Positions 39,138 through 49,306 of a stretch of 64,000 nucleotides of DNA are shown piece by piece. The stretch spans positions 682,001 through 746,000 of the forward strand of contig JAPFFF010000015.1 of assembly GCA_039105265.1 (NCBI GenBank). The letters are read 5' to 3'. The stretch comes from Tritrichomonas musculus. Its lineage: Eukaryota; Parabasalia; Tritrichomonadida; Tritrichomonadidae. The notes beneath the pieces were generated by a model. That model was given only the letters and a program-made list of their open reading frames with translations. It had not been told where the DNA came from and searched no databases. Made by a program: the position numbers and the translations under genes. The number at the start of each line of letters is the position of its first letter. Positions within the stretch are counted from its first letter, which is position 1.

Positions 39138-39304
39138 AATAAGTTAATTGATCTCTAATGATTATTAGTTAATCACGAATATTGATAGAAATTGTATATT
39201 TTTGCTATTTTATTTATCATTTTTAAATATTTTTGAATAAAAATCTTATATAAACTTTTTGAATTAATCTGACACCGTGGCCACTTAATTGAGAGCGTGG
39301 CTAC

Positions 39305-40061
39305 TATATATTCAAAATTTTATGTCATTTTAAAATTGAGAGAAAATTATTAAAAATTTTTGAAAAAAAAAAAGATGTATATGTATCTTCCCATTATCGG
39401 AGTCAATCTTGAACTTTTAATATCATATTACTTATATGTATGTTAATAATGATATATTTTTATTTTTTCTAAATTTTTATATGCCATTTAGAAGTAATTA
39501 TTTAAAAGATTAGCATTCAAAAAAAAAGCTATGGAATTTAAAAAGATGGAAAACTATATTTTGCCGTTCACTTTCAATTGTGGATACTTCTATTCGTATT
39601 TGAATATTATCAGTGTTAATTTTGTTTTCCGAATGAATTCTTGGTTGCTCAATAAAATCTGATTTTTTTTATTCGATAATGTATAAATATAAAAAAATTC
39701 TGAGTTTTTACAACTAGTGCAAGCTGTTGAACTTTCAAATCTTGCAAAATGATATTAAAAGGAAATTTAGCATTTTATTTAAATTTAATGATTTTATTTT
39801 ATAATTGAATGGGAAGCTCAAATTTGAATTTTAAAAACTAAATAAAATTCTCAGAAAATAAATTTTTTATTGATAATTTTTGAAAAAGTTGTTATCTTAC
39901 AACACCACATCATTTATCTTTTTTTTTATAAGAAATTAGTAATGTTTATTGTATTTAAATGAAAATTTGAAAAACAACCAAAAAAAAATATTTTTTATCG
40001 TCAATTGAGATGATTCAAAATTCATTTTTTATTAATTCTCATACAAAAAAACTAAAAAAAT
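39305..40061. other. AT-rich host intergenic region before SLC12
   Basis: No gene seen. Starts with the TATATA copy flanking Polinton A. Very AT-rich with homopolymer runs. The last 30 bases before the SLC12 start contain TCATACAAAAAAACT, a possible initiator for that gene. Confidence 0.5.
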
Positions 40062-42578
40062 ATGCAAGATAACAATCTTGGTGTAGATGCACGCGATAAT
40101 TCTTCTGATGGTGGTGCGAGAGATCAAAATTTGGAACTTGGAGATATTTCTTCAATGCCAATTCCTCGTTCAGCAATTGATACATCGGAAGCGCTTCCAT
40201 CAACTCAATTTTATCGCTCTTTTGCTATGAAACGTGCAAATCCGCGTGATATTAGAAAAGGAGAAGTTTCGGTATTAAAAAGTGATGATTCTTTAGAGAG
40301 AAAAAGTGGAGGTAACTTTGGTACATTTTCTGGTGTTTTTCTCAGATGCTGTTTAAATATTTTAAGTGTTGTTTATTATTTGAGACTTGGATGGGTTGTT
40401 GGCAACCTAGGCCTTGGATTGACGCTGGTTCTAATAATAGGATGCTCTTGTGTAACATTTCTCACAGCATTATCTCTTTCCGCAATTGTTACAAATGGAA
40501 CAGTTAAAGGAGGTGGCGTTTATTATTTTATTTCAAGATCACTTGGTGCAGATTTTGGTGGAACCATAGGTGTTGTTTTTTCTTTTGCAACAACGTTTTC
40601 AACAGTACTTCATGTTTTTGGTTTTGTTGAAGTTATACGAGATCTTATTGGCAAAAATATAACTCCAGGTGGAAAGTTTGACATCCCGATCATTGGAATT
40701 TCCTTAATTACTGTTCTTCTCATAACTGTTTGCATTTCACTTGCTTGGGAATTCTATTTACAGTATGTTCTTGCTCTTTTAATTGGAGTTTCAATTATTG
40801 CAATAGTATTTGGATTTGCTATTCCAGGAAATCCAAAATGGACTGTACAAAATCTAAAAGATAATTTTAAACCTTTATATCAAGAAGGAAATACGTTTTG
40901 GTCTATCTTTGGTGTATTTTTCCCAGCATGTACAGGAATTATGGCAGGCGCTAATATATCTGGTGATCTTAAAGATCCACAAAAATCAATTCCAATTGGT
41001 ACAATAGGTGCTATTGGAGCAACTACATTACTTTATATTGCTACAGCTATTATTCTCGCAGCATCTGGTACTCGCGAAAGACTTCATAATGATACAACTC
41101 TTCTTGCAGACGTTTCTCTTTGGAAATATCTAATTACAATTGGTGTTATTGCTGCATCTGTATCTTCAGCATCAGCAGCACTTGTCGGTGGACCAAAGAT
41201 TTTCCAGGCGCTTTGTAAAGATGATATTCTTCCCCGCTTCTTTAAATTTTTCGCCAAAGGAAAGAAAGGTTCTGATGATCCAATTCGTGGTTTTCTACTT
41301 GCTTGGTGTATTGTTGTTGCATGCACTTTCATTTTCAAAGATTTGAATGCTGTTGGTACCGCTTTAACAAACTTTTTCTTAATTTCTTATGCATTAGTAT
41401 GCCAATCATGTTTGGTTGGTCGAATGTCTCATTCACCATCATGGAGGCCAGCTTGGAAATATTATCATCCAATTACAGCTATTATCGGAGCAGCAGGATG
41501 TATCGTTGGTATGTTCTTAATTAATTGGGTATTTGCATTATGCGTAACAGCAATTAGTGTAATCATTTTCATGTATTTCCATTGGAGTGAACGCTCTTCA
41601 AGTAACTGGGGTGAATTCCCTCAATCATTACTCTTTACAAATACAGTCAGAAATTTAGAAAAACTTAGAAATATACCAGAACACGTTAAAACATATCGTC
41701 CTCAGATAGAATTTGTTTTGGATTACGATTTCGAAAATATTGATAATCAAATGAGAAACTTGGCTCCTTTCACTCAAATTATATCTCAAGCAAGTTCGTT
41801 GCTCGTCGTTTCAAGAGTTGGTGATTCGGTTCCTGATCTTCCAGAAGATTTTCCAAACGTTTTCACAAAGAAATACGAAAAAGTCGATCTTGCGATGGTT
41901 GCAAGATTAATTGCAGATGCAGGATCATATGGAAAGATTGGACCGAATATTCTTGCATTACCTTTTGTTCCTCAAATGAGGAATCATACAAATATATTTG
42001 ATATGGTAGGTTCAGCTCTCGATTCAAACTTAGGTGTTGCAATTTCCAGAGGATTTGAGAGTTTTGATCCTAAACTCGAACACAGATGGCCAATTGATGT
42101 ATGGTGGCTTTCTGATGATGGAGGTTTAACAATTCTTTTAGCTTACCTCCTTTCACAGAATCCTTGCTGGTCGAAATGCAAGCTACGAGTTTTTACAGTT
42201 ACAACAAACGAAAATATTACAGAAGCCCAAATGAAAATGACAAAATTACTTAATTTGTTTAGAATTAAGGCAGATGTTACTGTTTTAAGCGGTCTTGATT
42301 TACCTCCATCAGAAGTTTCTTTGTTACACTGGAGAGAATTTAATATAGAAACGGAAGATAAAGCAATGAAAAAGAAAATAAACTCTTTCTTAAGATTGCG
42401 TGAATTTATGTTAGAAAATTCTGCTCATAGCTCTGTTGTGCTATGCACAATGCTTATTCCTAGAGCTACATCTGATCCTCATGTATGGTTATCATTATTG
42501 GATATTGTAAGTGATGCAATGCCACCATTTATTTGGGTTCACGGAAATAACTCAAATGTTGTTACGTTTATCGCTTAA
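40062..42578 (+). CDS. SLC12 cation-chloride cotransporter
   Basis: An 838-residue integral membrane protein that moves K+ and/or Na+ with Cl-. A soluble N-terminus (~85 residues) leads to FGTFSGVFLRCCLNILSVVYYLRLGWVVG, the family's first span, then about 11 more spans to ~500, including GGVYYFISRSLG, the signature SGDLKDPQKSIPIGT and GPKIFQALCKDD. The C-terminal domain has the SLC12 pattern (DVWWLSDDGGLTILLAYLL, RVFTV, LPPSEVSLLHW). It resembles the KCC branch slightly more than NKCC (WRPAWKYYHP segment), but ion preference cannot be fixed. Human members are ~1000-1200 residues, so loops here are short. Confidence 0.92.
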   Translation: MQDNNLGVDARDNSSDGGARDQNLELGDISSMPIPRSAIDTSEALPSTQFYRSFAMKRANPRDIRKGEVSVLKSDDSLERKSGGNFGTFSGVFLRCCLNILSVVYYLRLGWVVGNLGLGLTLVLIIGCSCVTFLTALSLSAIVTNGTVKGGGVYYFISRSLGADFGGTIGVVFSFATTFSTVLHVFGFVEVIRDLIGKNITPGGKFDIPIIGISLITVLLITVCISLAWEFYLQYVLALLIGVSIIAIVFGFAIPGNPKWTVQNLKDNFKPLYQEGNTFWSIFGVFFPACTGIMAGANISGDLKDPQKSIPIGTIGAIGATTLLYIATAIILAASGTRERLHNDTTLLADVSLWKYLITIGVIAASVSSASAALVGGPKIFQALCKDDILPRFFKFFAKGKKGSDDPIRGFLLAWCIVVACTFIFKDLNAVGTALTNFFLISYALVCQSCLVGRMSHSPSWRPAWKYYHPITAIIGAAGCIVGMFLINWVFALCVTAISVIIFMYFHWSERSSSNWGEFPQSLLFTNTVRNLEKLRNIPEHVKTYRPQIEFVLDYDFENIDNQMRNLAPFTQIISQASSLLVVSRVGDSVPDLPEDFPNVFTKKYEKVDLAMVARLIADAGSYGKIGPNILALPFVPQMRNHTNIFDMVGSALDSNLGVAISRGFESFDPKLEHRWPIDVWWLSDDGGLTILLAYLLSQNPCWSKCKLRVFTVTTNENITEAQMKMTKLLNLFRIKADVTVLSGLDLPPSEVSLLHWREFNIETEDKAMKKKINSFLRLREFMLENSAHSSVVLCTMLIPRATSDPHVWLSLLDIVSDAMPPFIWVHGNNSNVVTFIA

Positions 42579-42893
42579 TTTATCCTGGGCAAATTAAATT
42601 TTATCCTAAATTGTTGTTATTTTTTTGAATTTAAAAAAAAATTGATTTTAAATATATATATATATATAAATGTTCGTTAATTCATCAAATATTGTTGATT
42701 GCGATCATTTAAAATGATGTAATTTTAGAATCTTTTTTTTTTTTTTTTTGCCGTTTTTTATAATTCTTGCTTAACAAGTTGATTTAGAAAGCATAATAGA
42801 AAGGAAAATAATAATAAAAAAAACATTTGCATTAATTATGTATAATAATAATTTAACAAAAAGTATAAAAAAAAAAACTAGAAATCTCTATTT
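42579..42893. other. Convergent intergenic region
   Basis: Separates the 3' ends of the SLC12 and acidic coiled-coil genes. It holds an AT dinucleotide run near 42,652-42,668 and a T17-type run near 42,733-42,749. No gene seen. Confidence 0.55.
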
Positions 42894-44993
42894 TCACTTC
42901 TTTTTCTTTGGCGTTGTAACTGGCTTAATAATCTTTCTTTGTTTTGTAAATTTGCTGAAATCGATTGTTTGTATTTCAAGAGAAGCTGGAGATTTGAATT
43001 TTGTCAATTTTGTGTTATTTCTTATTGGTCTCTTTGTTGTTTGCAATTTATTGATTTCCATTATATCTCTATTTTGAGGAGGATCAAGTTGAGATTGTAG
43101 CATTGATATTGCTAATTCATAAGAATTTTGTTCTTTCTCTCTTTTTTTTTCTAGAGTTTCCATCACACTTTGGTTGTGTTGCTCAAAGCAATCTTTTTCT
43201 CTTTGATGCCTTTCTTCCATTAGCTGATACTGTGTTGTGACATAATCGTTCATTTTTTGCTGAGCTTCAGCTTGTTCGATCATTTGAAGTTCATCAGCTT
43301 TTTTCTTTAAAACTTTGGCTCGGTCAAATAACTTTGACATTGCCATTTGATTTTCGGCCTTTCGTAGGTTCATGAGACTTTGCGATGGTTTGTTATACTT
43401 TTGAATGAAAGCTTGCTCAGTGCAACGAGCTTGAAATTCTGAGATTTCTTGGCTTTGTCTGTCTTCAATTTTTTGCTTTGTTTTTTCTTGCTCTTGAATT
43501 TTTTCATTTTTTTCTTGATTCCACTGTTCAACAAATTCTTGGTGCATTTGATTTACTTTTTCGATCTTTTCTTCAACAGTTCTTCTTCGCTTTTCTTCTT
43601 GCTCTGAAGTATCAACTTGGTTGAGGAGATCTGTTAACATGTCAAGATAGCTTTCAAGAAGCTCAGCTTTCTTGTAATCATGTTCTTCTGATGCCTTCAA
43701 TTGCTCACGTGATACATAATTTCGAATTGGTTGATGATAACATTGATCTGGCAATTTTTTTTCTTTCATCATGACGTTAATCTGATCAATAATTACTTCA
43801 TCACTATACATTGGTTGCGATCTCATATATGTTTTGCGACGGACATTATTTGATTTTGAGTCTTTTGGTGGACGAATAAGATTTTGTGAAGTTTCTGTTA
43901 TCATTACACTTGGATCTTCATTATCAGCTACCTCTTCAAAATCATCACTTAATTGATTTCTATCACTATCTTCATTGTTTTCGGTTTCTTCTTTTTCTTT
44001 GCTACTTTCATTTTTTTCATTATCACTTTCATCATTCTCTTTGCTATTTTCATCTTTTTCATTGTCACTTTCGTCTTTTTCATTATCACTTTCATCTTTT
44101 TCATTATCACTTTCATCTTTTTCATTATCACTTTCATCTTTGTCTTGAGTGCTTTCTTCTTTTTCTTTGTTGCTTTCATCATCTTCATCATTTGACTTTG
44201 TATGAATGTTATCAGCTGTTTGGTGTTCGTCATCGTCATTGTCAAGAAGTTGATCAATCATATTCTTTGTATTTTTTCTAAGTTTTCCTTGAGAATCCAA
44301 GCGCTTATTTTTTTTATGATCACTTTCATTTTTTTTATCATCGTTATGTTCACTTTCATCTTGTTCATCATCTGGTTTTGTTTCTTGATCGTTATGATCA
44401 TTTTCTTCATCGTCATCGTCTGGTGCAATGGCATTTTCATTTTGTGATTTATCTTCATCTTCACTATTATTTTCTTCATCACCTTTTGTTTGATCAGCAA
44501 GCTTGTCCACTAATTTAACTCCTACATTTTGAATAGTGCCAACTGTATCATCATTTTCATCACCAGACAAACTTAACTTTCCTTCTTCATCGTCGGGTTT
44601 CATTTCTTCTCTATCATTGTCTCCTTCGTCTTTTTCTTCGTCATTATTAGCTTCGTCATCTTTTTCTTCGTCATTATTAGCTTCGTCATCTTGTTCGTCG
44701 TCATTATTGATTTCACCATCTTGTTCGTCTTCATTATTAGTTTCATCATCTTGGTCATCGTCGTTATTCCCTTCATCTTGAGAGCCATCATCACTGTCTC
44801 CGTCATTTTTACCGCCTCCAAGAAGTTTTCCCATTATATTGGATCCTTTTCGGTCGAGAGATCCACGACTATCATCTTCATCATTGTCATCATCATCGCT
44901 TTGCTGATCAAGAGGATTAATTTGAGAATCATTATCTTCGTCATTTTCATCATCTTCGGGATTTAATACATTTGCTTCTTCGTCAGAACTCAT
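42894..44993 (-). CDS. Acidic repeat and coiled-coil host protein, 699 residues
   Basis: Unrecognised by function. The N-terminal ~360 residues are extremely acidic (Asp/Glu/Asn/Ser) and repetitive: a 10-residue unit NNDEEKDDEA-like in about five copies (30-base units, ~44,638-44,787) and a 7-residue unit ESDNEKD in four to five copies (21-base units, ~44,050-44,140). The C-terminal half is a basic, Gln/Glu-rich coiled coil from YSDEVIIDQINVMM onwards, with a final basic tail TTPKKKK. The layout (acid tail plus coiled coil) is seen in trichomonad cytoskeletal or chromatin-type proteins, but no firm family can be named. Confidence 0.8.
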   Translation of the reverse strand: MSSDEEANVLNPEDDENDEDNDSQINPLDQQSDDDDNDEDDSRGSLDRKGSNIMGKLLGGGKNDGDSDDGSQDEGNNDDDQDDETNNEDEQDGEINNDDEQDDEANNDEEKDDEANNDEEKDEGDNDREEMKPDDEEGKLSLSGDENDDTVGTIQNVGVKLVDKLADQTKGDEENNSEDEDKSQNENAIAPDDDDEENDHNDQETKPDDEQDESEHNDDKKNESDHKKNKRLDSQGKLRKNTKNMIDQLLDNDDDEHQTADNIHTKSNDEDDESNKEKEESTQDKDESDNEKDESDNEKDESDNEKDESDNEKDENSKENDESDNEKNESSKEKEETENNEDSDRNQLSDDFEEVADNEDPSVMITETSQNLIRPPKDSKSNNVRRKTYMRSQPMYSDEVIIDQINVMMKEKKLPDQCYHQPIRNYVSREQLKASEEHDYKKAELLESYLDMLTDLLNQVDTSEQEEKRRRTVEEKIEKVNQMHQEFVEQWNQEKNEKIQEQEKTKQKIEDRQSQEISEFQARCTEQAFIQKYNKPSQSLMNLRKAENQMAMSKLFDRAKVLKKKADELQMIEQAEAQQKMNDYVTTQYQLMEERHQREKDCFEQHNQSVMETLEKKREKEQNSYELAISMLQSQLDPPQNRDIMEINKLQTTKRPIRNNTKLTKFKSPASLEIQTIDFSKFTKQRKIIKPVTTPKKKK

Positions 44994-45266
44994 TAAATTA
45001 GAAAAAAAATATTAATATAACGTTCATCGTCAAAATGTACGTTTATTGAAAAATTGGGAAAGTACGTTATTTGATTTCAATTTTTATTTCAACTTTTCTT
45101 AGTAATGTGAATGATATATTTACAAAATAATATAAAAATAAATATAAATATATTGTAATTATATGATTTTTTCTAAAAGAATATTGTAATATAGCATATT
45201 TGCCAATTTTTTTAAAAAATAAAGAATAAAAAAAATCGCCATTTGAATGAAAAAATTTCGTATTAA

Positions 45267-45460
45267 GGGTGCGGGATATTTGAAGTTTTTTAAATATCTA
45301 ATTAATTACAACCAACATTTATAAATTAAATATATAAAAATAATTTTTGACTATTTACTTGGAATATGCATTTTTAAATAATTTTAAATAATTAGAAGAT
45401 ATTTGTATTTTAATTATTTTCAAAGACTCTCTGAAAAAAATTCTATATTTTTTCTGAAAT
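45267..45460 (+). repeat. Left terminal inverted repeat of Kolobok-like element
   Basis: Tip GGGTGCGGGATATTTGA. Matches 49,051-49,243 inversely, strongest at both the tip and the inner end, diverged in the AT-rich middle. Confidence 0.75.
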
Positions 45461-46111
45461 TATTCATAGTTTTATTTTTATATCCAGCTTTCAATTATTA
45501 ATTTTAAATTTTTTTTACTAGAAAAACATTTTTATATCAATCATTATATAAAATTAATATCATATGTATATATGCTTTTTAAATTAATGATTAAATGGCA
45601 TTTGCAATTATTTTTTTATTCATGATATATATCTTCTACATTCCATGAATTTGTTGTATTAACTGATTAAATTATTTTTCTTTCATTATTAAACAAATTC
45701 TTTTCGTTTTATTCATTTTTTATTTATTTATTTAATGAAGTTTATTATTTTAAAGTTGATTAACAAAAAAATTCACTTTGAGAAAGTTATATTTATTTAT
45801 TAACAAATATTGCAACATTACTTTTTGGAGTTTCATGAATACTGTTTTAAAAAATATCTTTTAAAAACAAAAAATAAAAATTAAAGGCTCCAATAGTTTT
45901 TTTTGCATATCGAATTTATATAGAAAAAGTGGTTATTGAAAAAAAGCTATGTGATCATTGATTTCTATATCTAATGTTCCAATATTTTATAAGAATGATG
46001 AATAATGAATAAGCAATATTACAATGTTGAGAGTTTTTGAAAATGTTGGTTGCATTCGAAATTGAAAACACAAAACATCATTTAATTCAAAACCATAATA
46101 ATCTATACAAA

Positions 46112-46304
46112 AGGGGTTTTTCGAAAAAAATACTTTTTGCTTAAAAAATAAAGTTTTTCCGAAAAAAGTAGTTTTTTCGGAAAACGTTTTGAATGATTTT
46201 TGATCGTTTGGCCAAATAAATTCACAAAAATGTTTCCAAAAAATCAACTTTTTTCTGAAAAATTGTATTTTTTTCGAAAAAACTTTTTTTTTCGAAAAAC
46301 CCCT
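46112..46304. repeat. Inverted repeat inside Kolobok-like element
   Basis: The arms AGGGGTTTTTCGAAAAAAA (46,112-46,130) and its exact complement ending at 46,304 enclose ~155 bases that hold further TTTTTC(C)GAAAA palindromes. It could form a large cruciform or be a small nested element. Confidence 0.7.
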
Positions 46305-46490
46305 AAAATATAAAATTATTTTGAAATGTTTGAGTATTTTTAAAGTCCATTTGCATTATTAAATAATTAAAAAATATCATAGATAAAGCTAGAAAAAAAA
46401 GCAAATTTTGAGAAGATGAGTATACTTTATTTTGAATATATGTTAACTTTTTAAATGTATTTAACGTATAAATTTAACTTTTTGTATGTC

Positions 46491-46640
46491 AATCATCAAA
46501 TTTTTGATAACAATAAACGTAGTTATCATAATTTTCTATAGAATAAACGTATTTATCAGAATTTTGAATACTTTTAACGTCTTCATTAGGTTTTTGAATG
46601 CATTAAACGTCTTCATTAGGTTTTTGAATGCATTAAACGT
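46491..46640 (+). repeat. Five 30-base tandem repeats before the transposase gene
   Basis: The word (A/T)AACGT recurs exactly every 30 bases (46,515, 46,545, 46,575, 46,605, 46,635); the last two units are identical over TTAGGTTTTTGAATGCATTA. They end nine bases before the ATG at 46,649 and may act as promoter or transposase binding sites. Confidence 0.85.
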
Positions 46641-46648
46641 ATATTTTT

Positions 46649-48043
46649 ATGTTTCGTGATTTCATTGCAAGCTTTTCTTCTCTGACTTCATTATTATACA
46701 TGGCACCTAAATCAAAGCAAGCCAAGCATTGCAGGAAAATTGCAATTGATCGACTGGCTAAAAAAACACCTGAAGCACCTCAGCCAAATCCTAAATTAAG
46801 TCCAAGGCTCATGGTAATGAATGGTCTTCTCACAGGAAATAGCTATGAAGGAGTTAAAAAGCAAGCTACAATGATGAATACTCCAACTCCGTCGAAACGT
46901 ACATTTTTTAATTGCCAAAAGCAAGTGTTAACTGATGTAATAAATACAGTAAAAGAAAGTTGCAAGCAGAATGCAGATAACATAAAAGAAAATTCATCTA
47001 TATCGATTGATGGTCAATGGAATCATAAAAGGCATGGTTCTTACTCCACTGTTTCTTTTTTCGATCAAAAGCAAAAGAAAATAGTAGATTTTGAAAGTGT
47101 TTCTAATGGAAATTATGGTGCAAACAAAGATGTAAAATCATCCAATATGGAAACAGTCGGCATTGAAAAAGGATTGAATGAACTTGATTCAAAAATTGCC
47201 AACAAAAATATCAGAATATGTCATGATCATGACAATAAAACATCAAACCTTTTAAAGAAACACAAAGAACTTGGTTTAACTGAGAGTTTAGATCCAGGAC
47301 ATGCATGCCAAGAAATAAAGAGAAATGCAAATAATTACTTTGAAAAGTATTCACGCACGTTAAAAAATAAAAATGATCCATCCAAAAACACTTACAAAAA
47401 GTGTTTTGAAATTTTCTCAACACTAATTGTCAAGATCATTTCTTGGTTTAAATTTGTAATATTTAATGTTAAAGAGACAAAAATGAGAGAACAGATGTGG
47501 TTAAATATGACTAATCATGTGATTGGAAATCACAAAAACTGCATTCATCCTAACGAAATGTATGGCCTTAGAAAAGTGGGGCGCCCCAAAAAGTTTACTG
47601 ATCACAATAACTCATTCTGGGAATGGGAGCAAGGGAAAACTAATGACCAATTTCAAAAAGAACTTGATAAGTTTCTTGCAAAAAATACACCTCTCATTAG
47701 AGAAACCGGTACAGTGAGGACTCAAGACAATGAATCGTTAAATTCGATGATTAGTAAAACAATTCCCAAAAATAAAGTTTTTCACACGAGCAACGAAGCT
47801 CGTGCAGCAATAGCTGTGGGGAGGAAAAATGATCCATATTTTGATTCAAAAATTTTGAATAAAATTTGTCCTGGATCAATTTCAACTCCATTAATGCAGG
47901 AGATGAAACACGATGAGGAAATAAAATTCAATGAAAAAGAAAAGCGCAAAAGACCATATGATAAAAAAGTAAAAAATGAAATACGAGCACAAAGTAGACT
48001 CTTGAACCAAAATGACCAAGGTGATTATAAAGAAAAGAAATGA
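46649..48043 (+). CDS. DDE transposase of Kolobok/Mutator-like element
   Basis: A 464-residue transposase. The catalytic acids appear to be Asp121 in SSISIDGQW, Asp193 or Asp195 in ICHDHDNKTS, and Glu362 in QDNESLNSMISK; SIDG-x-W and the NESLN-x-x-I block are typical of the Mutator-like/Kolobok transposase fold. Between them lie HACQEIKRN and a Cys/His pair (NHKNCIHP) that may bind zinc. The basic N-terminus (SKQAKHCRKIAIDRLAKK) may bind DNA. The frame is uninterrupted. The start at 46,649 has no better context than an internal ATG at 46,700 (MAPKSKQ), which is also plausible. Confidence 0.82.
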   Translation: MFRDFIASFSSLTSLLYMAPKSKQAKHCRKIAIDRLAKKTPEAPQPNPKLSPRLMVMNGLLTGNSYEGVKKQATMMNTPTPSKRTFFNCQKQVLTDVINTVKESCKQNADNIKENSSISIDGQWNHKRHGSYSTVSFFDQKQKKIVDFESVSNGNYGANKDVKSSNMETVGIEKGLNELDSKIANKNIRICHDHDNKTSNLLKKHKELGLTESLDPGHACQEIKRNANNYFEKYSRTLKNKNDPSKNTYKKCFEIFSTLIVKIISWFKFVIFNVKETKMREQMWLNMTNHVIGNHKNCIHPNEMYGLRKVGRPKKFTDHNNSFWEWEQGKTNDQFQKELDKFLAKNTPLIRETGTVRTQDNESLNSMISKTIPKNKVFHTSNEARAAIAVGRKNDPYFDSKILNKICPGSISTPLMQEMKHDEEIKFNEKEKRKRPYDKKVKNEIRAQSRLLNQNDQGDYKEKK

Positions 48044-48245
48044 ATAAACATTTGATTAACTTATTTGGTTTTATTTTATGATTTTAAATAAATTATTAAA
48101 AAAATTAAATTAATCTGAAAATCATATAATATATCAAATTTTGCCAATTTCGAAAAAACTAATAAATGAATAAATACAAGTAAAGTATCGATATTTATGT
48201 AAAAAAAATAAAGAAAAAATATGTCTACTAAATTATTTTGGCAAA

Positions 48246-48903
48246 AAAAAAAAAAAGCATCTGTTTGAATCAACTAGCAAATATTTGTAAATAAGAGGAA
48301 ATTCAAATATATGATATCAAAATTTGAAATAATTCAATAAAACACGCTATAATAACATACTAATTCTTATTTTTAATTTTTAAATTCAGAATCTGTGATT
48401 TTGAATGAAGTGCAAAAAAATAAGCTAGGAAAAAAATTAAGCATCATTATAAATTAAAATTATAAATTAAGCCTACTAAATTAACTCCATGGCTTTTCAA
48501 TTAGTAAAAAAAAAAAGCATCTGTTTGAATCAGCTAGCAAATATTTGTAAATAAGAGGAAATTCAAATATATGATATCAAAATTTGAAATAATTCAATAA
48601 AACACGCTATAATAACATACTAATTCTTATTTTTAATTTTTAAATTCAGAATCTGTAATTTTGAATGAAGTGCAAAAAAATAAGCTAGGAAAAAAATTAA
48701 GCATCATTATAAATTAAAATTATAAATTAAGCCTACTAAATTAACTCCATGGCTTTTCAATTAGTAAAAAAAAAATAAGCATCTGTTTGAATCAGCTAGC
48801 AAATATTTGCAAATAAGAGGAAATTCAAATATATGATATCAAAATTTGAAATAATTCAATAAAACACGCTATAATAACATATTAAATCACAGATTCTGAA
48901 TTT
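48246..48903 (+). repeat. Two and a half ~260-base tandem repeats
   Basis: A 260-base unit starting near GCATCTGTTTGAATCA begins at 48,257, 48,517 and 48,779. The first two copies are nearly identical. The third stops after AACACGCTATAATAACATA and is followed by AAATCACAGATTCTGAATTT, the inverse complement of a segment present in the middle of the unit. It lies inside the transposon, between the transposase and the right end. Confidence 0.9.
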
Positions 48904-49050
48904 CTGTGAATGTTGTGAAATAAAACCAACTGTAAATTATCAACAAAATAAAGCAATCATAAAATAAGTTTGCTAAATGCGATAAATGATCCTTTATGCT
49001 CCTTCTTTTCCTTGCTGACTGTAAAACTATATTATTGATTACAGTCAATA

Positions 49051-49243
49051 TTTTCAGAAAAAGTATAGAATTTTTTTCTTAACATCATTGAAAAAATTTA
49101 AAACATAAATATCTTTATAGTATTTAAATTTATTTTTAAATAAATAAAATATATAGATTAACAAAAATTATTTACAATATATATTTTAATATATTTAGTA
49201 AACATTAAATATTGATTGAATAACACTCAAGTATACTGCACCC
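49051..49243 (-). repeat. Right terminal inverted repeat of Kolobok-like element
   Basis: Inverse partner of 45,267-45,460; tip, read inward from the right, GGGTGCAGTATACTTGA, followed outside by TTAA. Confidence 0.75.
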
Positions 49244-49306
49244 TTAAAGGATGTTTCAAAATTAACTTTTTCTAAATATTATTTCTTAATATTAATTTAT
49301 ACCATA

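Larger units (their letters stand above)
18861..39304. mobile_element. Polinton/Maverick element A, looks whole (~20.4 kb)
   Basis: A self-synthesising virus-like transposon with protein-primed DNA polymerase B, retrovirus-type integrase, FtsK/A32-like packaging ATPase, double jelly-roll capsid, minor capsid candidate and fibre-like protein. Both ends share a GTAG tip and a block reading GTGGCCAC/CTCTCAATTAAG in opposite orientation, flanked by TATATA on each side (18,855-18,860 and 39,305-39,310), a plausible 6-base target duplication; because TATATA is its own complement the exact tip is uncertain by a few bases. Inner inverted repeat arms of 211 bases differ at about two positions. All main genes are open, so it looks whole and recent. 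No Ulp1-type maturation protease was recognised. Confidence 0.93.
45267..49243 (+). mobile_element. Kolobok/Mutator-like DNA transposon with TTAA duplications, looks intact
   Basis: The left end TTAA|GGGTGCGGGATATTTGA (45,263 on) and right end, read inversely, TTAA|GGGTGCAGTATACTTGA (to 49,247) form terminal inverted repeats flanked by TTAA. The similarity extends inward: GAAAAAAATTCTATA-TTTTTCTGAAA lies about 190 bases from each end (45,433-45,459 and inversely ~49,051-49,078). One transposase is encoded. TTAA sites with a Mutator-related DDE transposase point to the Kolobok superfamily. The open transposase suggests recent activity, while the ends have diverged from each other. Confidence 0.82.

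Noticed and set aside
42838-43077. 79-codon hydrophobic plus-strand frame
   Set aside because: Mostly antisense to the basic C-terminus of the acidic coiled-coil gene; its hydrophobicity comes from complementing Lys/Gln codons.
43886-44966. Several plus-strand frames rich in Phe/Ile/Ser opposite the acidic gene
   Set aside because: They are mirror images of Asp/Glu/Lys codon repeats on the minus strand.
46649-48043. Transposase as a Tc1/mariner or piggyBac type
   Set aside because: TTAA alone would allow piggyBac, but the SIDG-x-W and NESLN blocks fit Mutator/Kolobok-type transposases, and mariner uses TA sites.
48246-48903. CRISPR-like array
   Set aside because: The units are 260 bases long, contiguous and without unique spacers: a plain tandem repeat in a eukaryotic transposon.
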